NCBI GenBank assembly: GCA_034696485.1
Contig: JAQIWT010000926.1
Location: 1-13,808 of the forward strand
DNA length: 13,808 nt
Direction: 5' to 3'
Origin: Isohypsibius dastychi
Lineage: Eukaryota; Tardigrada; Eutardigrada; Parachela; Isohypsibiidae
The notes beneath the pieces were generated by a model, which was given only the letters and a program-made list of their open reading frames with translations, was not told the origin of the DNA and ran no database searches. The first letter of the stretch is position 1. Every line of letters starts with the position of its first letter. Position numbers and translations under genes: made by a program. Positions 1-10,482 of this stretch are shown here, in pieces.

Positions 1-5
1 ACATT

Positions 6-436
6 TCACCGTTCAAACTGGAGTACTGTGCTAGTTCTGCGTGTGACGAATGATGGCGCAGGTGTGGTATCCCTGTATGCCACTTTGCCCAGTGGGCGGC
101 AATGGAAGTCATTTTCCATATATTGGGGTGGGCGGAAATAGTCGTCTTTGATCGTAATCCAAAACAAAAAATTGAAAGGAAATGAGTTGCCAGCGAACGA
201 ATAAAAATCTTCATGTCTTGATTTTTGCAAACTTATTATACCTTCAAGAAAATTGGGGTTTTGGTTTAGAGATTTCGCTCGGAGGACGAGATCCATGCCG
301 ACTTCTTTGCCAAACGTTCGGCATATTCCAAGTCCAGTTCATGGAGTGTTTCAATATGGTCACTTGTGAACGCGATTGGGACGAGTAATGCGTTCTTTCG
401 GCCTCGTTCAGCAAGTACCTTAACTCTTTGATGACT
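6..436 (-). pseudogene. FECH: ferrochelatase C-terminal exon, twice frameshifted
   Basis: Three frames must be combined to follow the family. SVIKEL lies near 423-440. After about 5 extra bases (roughly 414-421) the frame becomes [19 protein letters not shown] and continues through [18 protein letters not shown] to about 310. One base is missing within about 304-309, and the rest continues as [21 protein letters not shown] in the frame that stays open to a TGA at 6-8. The last 70 or so residues do not resemble the usual cysteine-containing ferrochelatase tail. No intron with usable splice signals explains the frame changes. Confidence 0.8.
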
Positions 437-616
437 GAGAGAGCCTTTTCGGCTCTACGCTTTGGCAAAAAAATCGCTGCGCGCGTACTATGGTGATATT
501 GAAGATTTCCTTAAAATTCAGTGCCTTACTTTAGACGAAGTAACTTTTACCTTTTGAAATTTTGAAATCGGATGGTTGCCTGATTTTTTAGGACACAGAG
601 CCGAAAAGGCTCTGTA
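437..616. mobile_element. possible MITE-like insertion with foldback ends
   Basis: A 17-base hairpin-forming sequence, AGAGCCTTTTCGGCTCT, lies at about 438-455. Its exact reverse complement lies at about 598-614. The two ends therefore act as inverted terminal repeats of a roughly 180-bp non-coding segment. The left end abuts ferrochelatase coding sequence (SVIKEL). The expected upstream GPxPWLGP coding region is absent, as if interrupted here. I see no clear target-site duplication and no transposase, so assignment as a mobile element is inference from the repeats and the position. Confidence 0.4.
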
Positions 617-1063
617 AAATTTGACTTTGTTTGACCTGCGATAACTCTCCACCAAAATTTAATGAAATAAATCTGAAATCTACATTCTGTTCAAAATTCA
701 ATTTCCTTTCTGATGAAAGCACTATTAAGGTTAATTGCGCAAAACGGAACCAAAAAACGCGATTCGACGAGAGATGTCCGATTTTTGAACATCAGAGGTT
801 TGTTTCGTGTAGCTGACCATCGCTCGAAGCGGTCAGACTCAGACCAAGCAATGGGTGGGCATCGGCTCTTAATTATCTTTTATATGGCTGCCTATTGGAG
901 AGCGCTTTTGTCTGAACCAATAAGACACAATCGGTCAAAAGATCGCTCAGTTACTGAAGAGTTAATGACAACTAAAAATGGACTCGACTCGAGTAAGAGA
1001 AAACGACAGAAAAGTTTGTGGATAATTTACAAGTTTTAGATATACGCAGTCTGTGTATTTTAG
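617..1063. other. non-coding interval inside the FECH locus
   Basis: I see no convincing gene here. On the minus strand around 833-875 the bases ccgatgccc and cttggtctgag faintly recall the missing PMPWLGP segment of ferrochelatase, but the match is too weak to call an exon. A plus-strand open frame at 713-1039 has no recognisable features. Confidence 0.4.
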
Positions 1064-1096
1064 ATTATTTAGATCAACTGGATTCTTGAAAAATAC

Positions 1097-1745
<649 letters not shown>

Positions 1746-1848
1746 CTAAAAACAAATTCATAATAACTGAATGGAAAAGGCAGCGCAACATGTAATTTGA
1801 AACTATAGGGTCATGAAGTCCTTCATGACAAAGACAGACAATCATTCA

Positions 1849-2691
<843 letters not shown>

Positions 2692-2885
2692 GAAGAACAA
2701 TCTGTAGAATTTTATTTGACTACGCCATTGTCAATCATGTAGACTTGACTGGTGGACAAAAACAACACGCTTCTTTTCCGATTTTGTTGTATAGCTTTCA
2801 TTTCACAATATAACTTAATTAGGTTTTCGTGCTAATTCTGATAATTGCATATGAAAGCGAATTGGTTTGAAAAACACGCAATCAC

Positions 2886-3003
2886 CTAGCTCCGGAATGG
2901 TTTCCTCGAGTCTTTTGACCATAACCGCTCCTTGAATTTCCGTTCACCTTACTGCTCCTGGATTTTTGGTGTCCTTCTTTTTGCGATGAGTGGAGCTAAA
3001 ATA
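2886..3003 (-). pseudogene. FECH: ferrochelatase exon 3 with internal deletion
   Basis: After a good acceptor (ttttcag) the frame reads ILAPLIAKRRTPKIQEQ and then TAA at 2951-2949. Seventeen bases later, in a different frame, it resumes with QGAVMVKRLEETIPELG and a donor at 2885. In animal ferrochelatases about 16 residues, including the glycine-rich GGGSP stretch, lie between these two blocks. Here only 17 nt remain, so about 31 nt are missing and the frame is lost. A perfect-looking donor (gtaagg) starts at 2953, but there is no usable acceptor before the second block. Splicing from it to exon 4 would also be out of phase. Confidence 0.85.
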
Positions 3004-3740
3004 CTGAAAACCAAAAGTCGCAGCATAAATTTTATATGAAGGAAGGATACGATCAGAAACGCTATGAAATATCAATACAGTGAATAACTAAGGTAAGGCG
3101 GGAAAACATAACAGAATTTTTGACCTTTTACGAATTGATCCTTTTCGGAACGGAAAACGTAGAACAATTAAATTATCAACGAATTATCAACTACAAAATT
3201 AGCTCGCAATGACGGTCGGTTTTAATAATGTTATCTCGTAATGTTTTTTCAAATCGCTCTTAATCTATCAAACAAAATTGCTAAATAAAAAAGTAAATGG
3301 CCTGGAATTCAATGGAAATTGATACGTGAAGAAAAATCATCGCGCGTTTCGCAGACAGAAAATTCAGCAACAAGCAGTGAACAAAATCATTCAGCCAAAA
3401 ATCACCTACTTTTGTGCCGGAAGTGGAATGAGATCTTTATCCGAAAAAAGACGCAGGAGAAAATCGTGTACATCAGCTGTCTTCTCCGGTCCACCGAGAT
3501 TCAACATCAAAATTCCCGTCTTCCCATTCCCCCTGTCCTTCAATCCATTTTGCTTTTTATCCACAACAGCTTTTTCAGCAGCCGTAACGGCATAGCTAAA
3601 TCAAAATAAATCACAATTATATCCGGCTGAATCCATCGGAAGTTTTATTCCAGCACAAATCCCGAAGCAAATTTGAGCCACCTGTTGAATGCCGACGTTT
3701 TCGCAACCGAATGTCGGACAGCTCTCATACAATGCTGCAT

Positions 3741-4140
3741 GACGAATGAAACAGTAATAAAAACGCGAAATAATTCGAATTGCGAAATTCCGAACAGAAG
3801 ACAACTCCACTGCGAATGCAGACTGGCGGAAATATATTGAGTCAGGTCATCTTCGATATGATAACGATTTCAGCTCGAAGTTCAAAACCACAGAACCGAC
3901 TTGATCATTCGTATTTTATTTCGCATTCCGGTCAAAAATATCTTCAAAATATCACAAAAATCATGAGCACATCTGGGTCTGGCAACAAAAACAGAAGCTC
4001 TTTAAAAAGGAAAAAAATCGTACCATGGTTCCAAAATCATAAAAAAGGTCGGAAAGGTTGCAAAAACCATCGTGACTTAACAACAACATAAACAAGCGCA
4101 AATGCTACAAATTATAACGACAGGACCCGAATAATCAAAA
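3741..4140. other. intergenic, between STAR gene and FECH start
   Basis: This interval lies between the stop of the minus-strand STAR gene and the ferrochelatase start codon. It is AT-rich and has no supported coding region on either strand. The minus strand has one AATAAA (tttatt on plus at 3915-3920), about 220 nt beyond the STAR stop. This is the best candidate polyadenylation signal for that gene. The ferrochelatase promoter should also lie here, but no element can be named. Confidence 0.5.
3915..3920 (-). terminator. candidate poly(A) signal AATAAA for the STAR gene
   Basis: This is a canonical hexamer on the minus strand, about 220 nt past the STAR stop codon and upstream of the ferrochelatase start. 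Position and orientation fit, but a single hexamer in AT-rich DNA can arise by chance. Confidence 0.35.
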
Positions 4141-5318
4141 TCAGTTCTTGAAACGGCAAAATGCAGGAGTGTCGACACTTCGTTCGGATCCGGAAGAGCT
4201 GGAGGATGTGTCCGGCGAGGTGTAAGAATTGAGAGCCAAAACGAGTTGAGGGCAGAGGTAGACTGGTGAGACGTTCATGAATGGCATCATAGCTGGAGTC
4301 TTCGTTGACGGGTGGAATCCTATTCATCCCCTTCATTCCAAAAAAACAAAAAAGAGTTACGGCTTGCGTTCTTAAACAAGAGTCTCACCAGAAATTGCCC
4401 GTCGCATTGCCGTGCTCGCCACGATTTTCAAAACTTCGCCCAGTTGAGCCTCGGCTACCACAAAAGAACTGATTGTTACAACCAATGGCTGGAGCTTGGC
4501 AGCGACCTCATCGATTTTCGCTTGAGCTCGAGATTGAACTTCACGGACAGAAACCAGAATATGGGCATCGTCTTCCTGGCCTTCCGGCGAAGTCTAAAAA
4601 AATAGAGACCATTGTTAGCAAGAACGTGGGGAAAAAGTGTACGGAATGGGGACTCTAAGTGAGAAAAACATCGCAAAATAAAATACCTCTCCAGAAGTCG
4701 GTCCATTACTGACCATTTTCAGCTGACAATTGAGTTGCCTTGCGATGTCGTTCAAAATTGAACTAGGAAATTCAATCACGAAGTTTCTCTCAAACTGGAA
4801 AAACATAAGTAGAAATCAGCCAAGTTCCTTCAATCGTTTCGGTTTTCATCAAAGAACTTTCAAAAGGGAACGCCAGTTCTGGAATGTACACCTTTTTGGT
4901 CAATATTATTGTCTCCTCATTTCCAACAGATTCAGCGGAAGTGCTGGAAAGAACTTCACAACGAGCCATCAACAACTCCACGTGATCAATTTCTGCAACA
5001 ACAAACGAAAACCTGTTAGAACAGACCACAAAAAATGCAAAACGACAGAAGTTCTCGGCAAGAATGGGACAGACGTTTCACAACTGACGCAGAAATGAAA
5101 AACTCACCTTTCTGCAGCAATCGCGGAGCATGAAGGAAGTGACCTTTGGGTTGATCTTTAAAACGTCCCAGTTCCCGAACGAGCTGCGCCAAGTAATTCG
5201 ATAATCCTGATTTGCCTTCGGGGGTGTCATCTTCCTTAGGGGCAGGAGGTGTCACCACAGTACGAGCTGCTGGAGGAACGTAGACTGGATTCTGGGTGGA
5301 GGAAGTCGATGAAGCCAT
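4141..5318 (-). CDS. STAR-family (Quaking/GLD-1-like) RNA-binding protein, divergent KH
   Basis: STAR proteins bind mRNA through a Qua1 dimerisation segment, a KH domain and a Qua2 helix, and control splicing, stability or translation. Predicted exons are 5318-5108, 4992-4892, 4794-4687, 4593-4389 and 4319-4141, about 267 residues in total. Residues 38-80 resemble Qua1 (SNYLAQLV, then HAPRLLQKEIDHV). Residues 105-131 resemble part of KH (RNFV, DIARQLNCQLKMV). Residues 147-179 match the end of KH (DDAHILVSVREVQSRAQAKI). Qua2-like sequence follows, then a Ser-rich tail (SPDTSSSSSGSERSV). The GPRG nucleic-acid-binding loop and the long variable loop of typical members are missing. The second intron is uncertain, because its predicted start encodes KVYIPELAFP, which looks like the first KH strand. 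The last exon's frame is chosen by splice phase; another frame is also open. A diverged paralogue or a decaying gene are both possible. Confidence 0.68.
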
Positions 5319-6045
5319 TTCTGATAAAAAGAGAACCCATCAGATCAGATACAATTCTTCCGAGGCATTCCTCTAGAACTGCACTATCTACCTTGAAAAG
5401 GATGTCCGAGCTGGGAGAAATTGAGCTGGAGGAAGGCAGATATCGCTCGTAATGGATCACGATGAAAATGTCGGAGAAAAAGCTCAAAAGTTGAAGGGAC
5501 GGAATATTTGAAGCTGGCCTGCTGATTAAATAGCAAAATTTGCAAGAGAGACGAGCAAAGCTACCAGGATGTGGGTTTCGGGGAAATCCACTTTCTCATT
5601 GGATAGCTGAATGGTTCAAAGGAAGAGTGGGTGGGGTGTTGGTTGTGGTTCTCGGTGCCTGGCTGGCTGGTGAGGTCACGGGCAATGGGCAGTGAACGGC
5701 CAGCTTACTGAACTGGGCAGGCAAAATGTGACTGCGTAAACGTGAATCCTGTTTACAGTTTAGAGCAACGATTCTGTTCTGTCGTTTCTGAATCTGATCA
5801 GAAGAAAATGGTCATAAAAAACAAACAAAAAATATTTCAAACGATTTCCCATCATGATAACAAAACGGATCATTTTCACGCGTCGAGTCGAAAGTTCTAC
5901 GATGCTTCAATCAAAAAGCGACCCCTTTGAAAAAAACTTTCGCTGGAACTTGCCCCATAATTGAAAGAAAATGAGAACAACTCAAATAAGATTCGAAAAT
6001 TAGAATAATATTCACATGCATCGAAAACCAGCTACAATCAAAAAA
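5319..6045. other. intergenic, STAR gene upstream region
   Basis: This lies between the start codon of the STAR gene and the stop of the next minus-strand gene upstream. About 5600-5730 is richer in G and T and contains short tandem motifs (ctggctggctgg, gggcaatgggcag), which could be promoter sequence. I find no supported coding exon. A 62-residue plus-strand frame at 5742-5930 has no protein-like character. Confidence 0.5.
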
Positions 6046-7852
6046 TCATGATACGGAAGTAAAAATCTCTGCTAAATTTCCACTAATAGTCGGTCTAATT
6101 TCGGGACCGGAAGCCGTTTCATTGGCAATATCGGAACTGCTCACAGGAGCTTGAATTGCTTTCATATCTTCAGTAACGGTTTTCGGTACGACTGGGGGTC
6201 GAAGACCTCGTTTACGAAACTTTACAGGAAGTGCAGTCAACATGAGCATTTCCGGTACTGCGTTGCTCTTAACAGCCTCCAGAGATATAGAATTCCCAAC
6301 CAGTTCCAGTTCTAGACTTGCCCGCTCAGCCTGAGGAGAAGGCATGAGAAAGAGCCGACTTTCCGGTTCAAGAGAACAGGAAATTTGCAGGTCCGGCATG
6401 GTGATCCCGTACTTTCTATCCCGAATATCTAAGAATGAAAAAAAGTTGGTAAGTACAATGAAAAAACTCACAAGATACGAATCAACGGGGGAAAAAACAC
6501 AAAACACAACTACAACTTGACAAGAAGCTCATGCATTAATAAAAATGGAGAAAAAATCAATCGTGCAATTAAAGACGTTACTGATCTACAAAACCGCAAA
6601 TACTGGAAAACCGAAACACTTCGGAGGCACCTAAAACATTAAGAGAAAATGAACAGAAAAAGGCCGAAGACTGGGATAAAACGGATGATAATTCAAAGAT
6701 CCATTCTCATGAGTCGAGAAGATATGTCGTTACTAAATCGCAAGCATCCTTAAATCTGATCCTCTTCTCTCGTAAAGAAGAATTTTCCGCTTCGGTATTT
6801 CGTTCACATACCAAGTGCATCGAATGCCAACCGGAAATCAAATTTTTCGAAACGAATGTCGAATCTTACGTTTCAATCTGCCGTATGCATAAGCTGCCGT
6901 ATCCTCAATCCTTTGGCGAATAATTCCTCCCTTCAGGGTCTTTTTCTTGCCGACGGAAATGGTCTGCAGCAGGTTTTCAAACTGCTCAAAAGTATATCCG
7001 ATTTCCTGGACCATCTACAACTTTCAACCTGTCAGTCCAGCGTTTCCAAACAAATACCAACTTCCGGTGTCCGAATTGGATTCTCTTACTTCGTATAGAC
7101 ATCTCGATTGAAGGAGCGACGGTTTCGGTATCTGCTTCCGGTCGTCTGTTGCAATTTCGACCTTTTTTGGCACCATGAACCGCTTTTCATAAATCAGATT
7201 ATCTTTGGCTGGCTTGAAATCAGTTTCTGCTTTCTTGAATTTCTGGAACTCGTCGAAAGTTCTCGACATCCGCCATCCACACTTCGGGGTCCGGCTGAGA
7301 TAATCCGGCGAACAACGATCTTGTTTTGTGAAGATTTCTTGTCCAGTCATGATGCTGCGAACTCGCGACTCTCTTTCCATGGTCTCCTGCATCCGCGGCC
7401 AGATTTGATTTCCGCCATTCGATGACGTCAAAATCCGTTTCAGATTTGTCCTCTGCAAAAACGCAACAAAAAACATAAATACGTATGCTTTTCGATAAAA
7501 CGTGGAAATCAGAATCAGCAGAAGCTTAAATTTCTGAGCTAGAAGTACTAGAATTCTTCGGAAGAACCCTTCCCAAATCCCAAACCCAACTCACCGGAAC
7601 CTGTTCCAGTTCCCTTTTAGGGGTCCAGCCAATCGCTTGTACTTTTGGTCCCTTTTGTGTTCGGAGCGGATTGTTTTTGGCGTCAACAGGTAGGATACAG
7701 ATTGCGCATCTGGTCCCGACTTTCGCACTGTACTCGTTGCACGCTTTATAAAGGGAACGGTTGGAGAAGTCTTTATTCTTGTCGAATTTGGCGAGCACTC
7801 CAAGGAACTCATTCTTCCGGAAAAACTTGTCGTGCGACGCGGTCTCAACCAT
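6046..7852 (-). CDS. unrecognised 382-residue protein, four exons
   Basis: Predicted exons are 7852-7595, 7452-7090, 7014-6870 and 6428-6046. All four have good splice signals and consistent phases, which supports a real gene. I do not recognise the family. The first 86 residues are compact and rich in Lys/Asn/Asp (KNEFLGVLAKFDKNKDF, then KVGTRCAICILPVDAKNN). Residues 87-207 are basic with no membrane segment (SPDYLSRTPKCGWRMSRTFD, FKKAETDF). Residues 208-260 are probably helical (EIGYTFEQFENLLQTI, GGIIRQRIEDTAAYAYGRLK). The tail is Ser/Pro/Val-rich and probably disordered (RKRGLRPPVVPKTVTEDM). There is no signal peptide, so a nuclear or cytosolic protein is likely, which is inference. The ATG at 7852 is chosen because an in-frame stop lies upstream, and a splice acceptor (ttgttgtcag) just upstream suggests a 5'UTR intron or trans-splice site. 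A decayed copy of exon 1 lies at about 8200-8335. Confidence 0.7.
6429..6869 (-). other. long (441-nt) intron of the unrecognised gene
   Basis: This is the third intron of the gene at 6046-7852. It runs from donor gtaagatt to acceptor cattcttag. It is AT-rich and several times longer than the other introns. I saw no embedded gene or structured RNA that I can support. Confidence 0.6.
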
Positions 7853-7868
7853 CAATCGACCATGGTCA

Positions 7869-7878
7869 ACTCAAACCT
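7869..7878 (-). promoter_or_regulatory. splice acceptor just upstream of the start codon (5'UTR intron or trans-splice site)
   Basis: A pyrimidine-rich tract ending in ttgttgtcag lies 16 bases before the ATG at 7852 on the minus strand. It resembles the acceptors used inside genes of this window. It implies either a 5'UTR intron or spliced-leader addition, and the sequence alone does not decide between them. Confidence 0.4.
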
Positions 7879-7918
7879 GACAACAAAATAAATAAATAAT
7901 AACAGCGTTCGCCATGGA

Positions 7919-8199
7919 AACTCAAACCAATCGAAAGATAACAAATTTGATGTACTTCAAGCTTCTTACAATTCGATGTGTTTTGGAGACTCCATGCCTT
8001 TGCAATCGCCAGTCGCCCGACCAATCGGCCAACTGAACCGGTCAATCCCTACGTAGTGTGGGACGTTATTTAGCCGGCCGGGTTCGGAAGCTGCGCGGCA
8101 AAATCAATCAGGTGCTTCCCTGGTCAATCAACATCGAGCATTCAGGTTTCTTCGTCCTTCGCATTTAATCAAAACAAAACTGAAAAGGCAAACCGCTCG
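7919..8199. other. intergenic, upstream of the unrecognised gene
   Basis: No coding region is supported. Around 8060-8110 the sequence is locally GC-rich (gccggccgggttcggaagctgcgcgg), unlike its AT-rich surroundings, and could be promoter or first non-coding exon sequence for the gene at 6046-7852. Confidence 0.4.
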
Positions 8200-8335
8200 A
8201 GAAATCTGTCCAACAAAATTCGTTCTTGCTGAAGACTGCCATCCGACGAAGTCTCAGCCACTGATTAACGCTTGCAAAACCCGACAACAAAAATAAACAA
8301 ATAATAATGCCGTTTACCTTGGAAATACAGAACGT
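8200..8335 (-). repeat. decayed duplicate of exon 1 and acceptor of the unrecognised gene
   Basis: This stretch aligns with about 7797-7918 over some 125 bases. The best-conserved part is the acceptor tract: cgacaacaaaaataaacaaa here, against tgacaacaaaataaataaat there. The coding side is still visible as FSKNEF against FFRKNEF in the same orientation. The acceptor AG has become GG and the start region is not conserved, so this copy cannot act as a first exon. It lies in the 3' flank of GAR1. Confidence 0.65.
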
Positions 8336-8360
8336 TAAAAAAACGGATACACGGAATAAC

Positions 8361-9837
8361 TCAAGCCCCCCGGAAACGTTTTTGAGGCGGTCCATTACTT
8401 CCGCCGCGATCAAATCCACCTCGAAATCCACCTCCTCGTCCACCGCCTCTATCGAATCCACCACGACCCCCACGATCAAAACCGCCTCTTCCACGATCGC
8501 CCCCAAATCCACCTCTTCCGCCTCCTCGATCGAAACCGCCTCGACCTCCACGGAATCCACCTCCTCTTCCGCCTCGGTCTCCAAAACCACCTCGTCCGCC
8601 GCCGCCACGAGCTCCGCCTCGACCTCTTCCCCCACCGCCCCTTGGAGCGCCAGGAAGGAATCTTTCGAGAGGCAGGAGTTTCATGGGATCAATGTAGAAC
8701 TAAAAAAATAAAAAAGTGTTAGCAACTGACGACCGTCTCAACTACAATAAGGATCTACTCTACATATCAAACGAATGAAAAACTGATGGAGAATTACAGG
8801 TAAAGATACTCCTCAAGCACGCCTCGGATGAAAATTGCTGGAAACGTCGCAAAGCGAAACAGCTCATCAAAAAACCGAGACCAAGGAAATGCACCTTGAT
8901 TTCAAACGAATTCTGCTTCTGAACGTAGCTTCAAGGTCGTTTTAGTTTTTTTTGAAGAGAAAATTCCATTTGTTGATATCTTAATCGGAATAAATCAAAT
9001 CGGATAAATCAAATAAACTTGGTCGAAACTAAAGGTTGACCTGTCATCTACTAGAATTAGCACAGCTCGGTCCTGCAGTTTTTGACAATATCACGGAATT
9101 AGAAATAACCCAGATTTCAAGCTTCTCAAATTAGTGGAACCAATTTTGAAAATTAAATACAGCCACCGGAAGAACAGAAGACGAAGAGTCGGGTTGTCAA
9201 ATCGTTATCAGTCTAAACCCATATGTAATTAAAACTTGGATCAACTGGATTACCTTGTCGTTCTTTTTGAAGGAATTCGGGTTCATGTTCTCTCCAAGCT
9301 TGACCGAAACGGACTGAAAATAAACAGAAAGAAAAATAATCGCAAATCAAACATCCTAACTCCAGAATCTCAATATCTTACATATTCCCTTATGGGTCCA
9401 AATATTTCGTCCACTTTCCCAATGGGCTCTTTGTTTTCAAGGTAAAGGGGTGCGTTGAAGAAAGGCACTTTCTCCAAATTGGATTTGACGACCAAATCGT
9501 TTTCACAAACATGAGAAAGTGTTCCGAATTCTGAAAACATAAACAACGTTTAGTCCACCTTCAAGCCGCTACTATGCAAAACTGAAAATCTTCTTGGAAT
9601 CATTTTCTGCTTCACATTTTACCATAAAACAATTATCTATCACCGCAAAAGAAATACTCATTACTCACCCATGACAGACTCAGGAGGTCCTTGATCGAAT
9701 CCTCGATTTCCACCAAATCCTCCGCGTCCTCCTCCACCGCGACCGAATCCTCCACTACCTCCACGAAATCCACCCCTGCCGCCACCACGATCACCTCCAC
9801 GAAATCCACCACCGCGGCCACCTCCGCGAAACGACAT
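8361..9837 (-). CDS. GAR1: H/ACA ribonucleoprotein subunit GAR1
   Basis: GAR1 is one of four core proteins of H/ACA snoRNPs, with dyskerin, NHP2 and NOP10. These complexes guide pseudouridylation of rRNA and snRNA in nucleoli and Cajal bodies, and GAR1 aids turnover of the modified RNA. Predicted exons are 9837-9669, 9530-9382, 9313-9254 and 8699-8361, all in phase and encoding about 238 residues. An N-terminal RGG region ([15 protein letters not shown]) ends at [10 protein letters not shown]. The conserved core follows, with [48 protein letters not shown] and [17 protein letters not shown] long C-terminal RGG domain follows, rich in FDRGG and GGFRGG. Length and domain order match animal GAR1 (human about 217 residues), with an enlarged C-terminal RGG region. 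The gene looks intact and expressed. Confidence 0.96.
8363..8630 (-). repeat. RGG-coding low-complexity repeat of GAR1
   Basis: The C-terminal RGG exon is built from degenerate units encoding FDRGGRGG and GGFRGG. It is much more GC-rich than the rest of the window and purine-rich on the coding strand. This bias leaves long open frames on both strands that are not genes. RGG arrays bind RNA and are targets of arginine methylation. Confidence 0.85.
8700..9253 (-). other. GAR1: long (554-nt) third intron of GAR1
   Basis: It is the longest intron in the window, from donor gtaatcc to acceptor ttttttag. Introns of snoRNP-protein genes often host snoRNAs, so I looked for box C/D and H/ACA signals. 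One C-box-like TTGATGAG occurs near 8860 on the minus strand, with no suitable D box. I therefore call no RNA gene. Confidence 0.6.
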
Positions 9838-10482
9838 GATGATTTATAACTCCTCAAAAACAATTCAATGGGTTTGTAGTGCACGCAATCAATGAGTGGT
9901 CGTGATGATGCAGATTAAAACCCCTAAAAATACGCAGAAAAAAATTAATCTGAGAAGTTCGAGAAGTCAGCCACGAAAACTCGAACTGCAAACAAACCAA
10001 CACAACAAAAACGAAAAGAAATATAGCCAGCTAACATGCGGTTCTTCAAGTTCTTCGCATGCTTACTTCACAAACCGGTGATCCTTGTTTCCAAACTCTT
10101 CGCACAAAAGATTATTAATCCTTTATGATAAACATCAACGCAGCGAAAATACCACAATAAATCCGGGATGTTGGATTGAAATTTCGCAATCGCGGAATGG
10201 ATTCCCAATGACGAAAAGCCACATAGCGAAGCGCGTCATCTTTTGAGCGACGGGACTCAAAGCGAAGCGAGGCAAATCCACAACATTGCCTCTATTGAAT
10301 TTCGTTTTCGTCTTTTCGTTTCTGGAAGGAATACTCGGATTACTGTAATGCCTCGACGTAGCTGTACTGTACTCCTCCTTCTTCTCCTGATTTCCGCAGA
10401 TTTGCAAATGCTGGGATGCAATATACGTCGGATACTGTGCCGCTGGTCCAGTCTGCTATGAGTCAAACGACTTTGCGCGAAT
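9838..10482. other. divergent intergenic region between GAR1 and PGAP5-like gene
   Basis: It should contain the promoters of both divergent genes. A small inverted repeat (CATGCG at 10035-10040 with CGCATG at 10056-10061) encloses a direct repeat of GTTCTTC. No TATA box or initiator stands out. A short upstream reading frame lies at 10348-10458. Confidence 0.5.
10348..10458 (+). CDS. possible upstream ORF (37 codons incl. stop), signal-peptide-like
   Basis: It begins MPRRSCTVLLLLLLISADL, a basic start plus hydrophobic core like a signal peptide, and ends at TGA 25 bases before the PGAP5-like start codon, in the same frame. It could be a regulatory uORF. It could also be chance, since the run of leucines comes from a CTCCTT-rich stretch. 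There is no homology support. Confidence 0.2.

Noticed and set aside
438-455. Histone-mRNA-like 3' stem-loop
   Set aside because: The stem and loop differ from the metazoan histone consensus, there is no histone gene nearby, and the same sequence recurs inverted at 598-614.
713-1039. 108-residue plus-strand open frame
   Set aside because: It has no recognisable motif, lies within the minus-strand ferrochelatase locus, and has an unremarkable composition. It is probably chance.
3319-3609. Two overlapping plus-strand frames of about 90 residues
   Set aside because: They lie opposite ferrochelatase exon 2 and its flanking intron, where the minus strand has clear family motifs.
4112-4336. Alternative frame for the last STAR exon (MNRIPPVNEDSSYDAIHERL)
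   Set aside because: It looks protein-like but cannot be joined to the preceding exon in phase with any acceptor I see. The chosen frame can. Some doubt remains.
5742-5930. 62-residue plus-strand open frame
   Set aside because: It lies in intergenic AT-rich sequence with no splice or family support.
8165-8711. Long open frames on both strands over the GAR1 RGG exon (Ser/Thr-rich on plus, Glu/Val-rich on minus)
   Set aside because: They are shadows of the GC-rich, repetitive RGG coding sequence, which lacks stop codons in other frames.
8850-8875. Box C-like TTGATGAG in GAR1 intron 3, as a possible intronic C/D snoRNA
   Set aside because: There is no D box at a suitable distance, no terminal stem and an imperfect C box.
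9633-9884. Val/Glu-rich minus-strand frame over the first GAR1 exon
   Set aside because: It is an alternate frame of the N-terminal RGG repeat. The GAR1 frame has the start codon and splices in phase to the conserved core.
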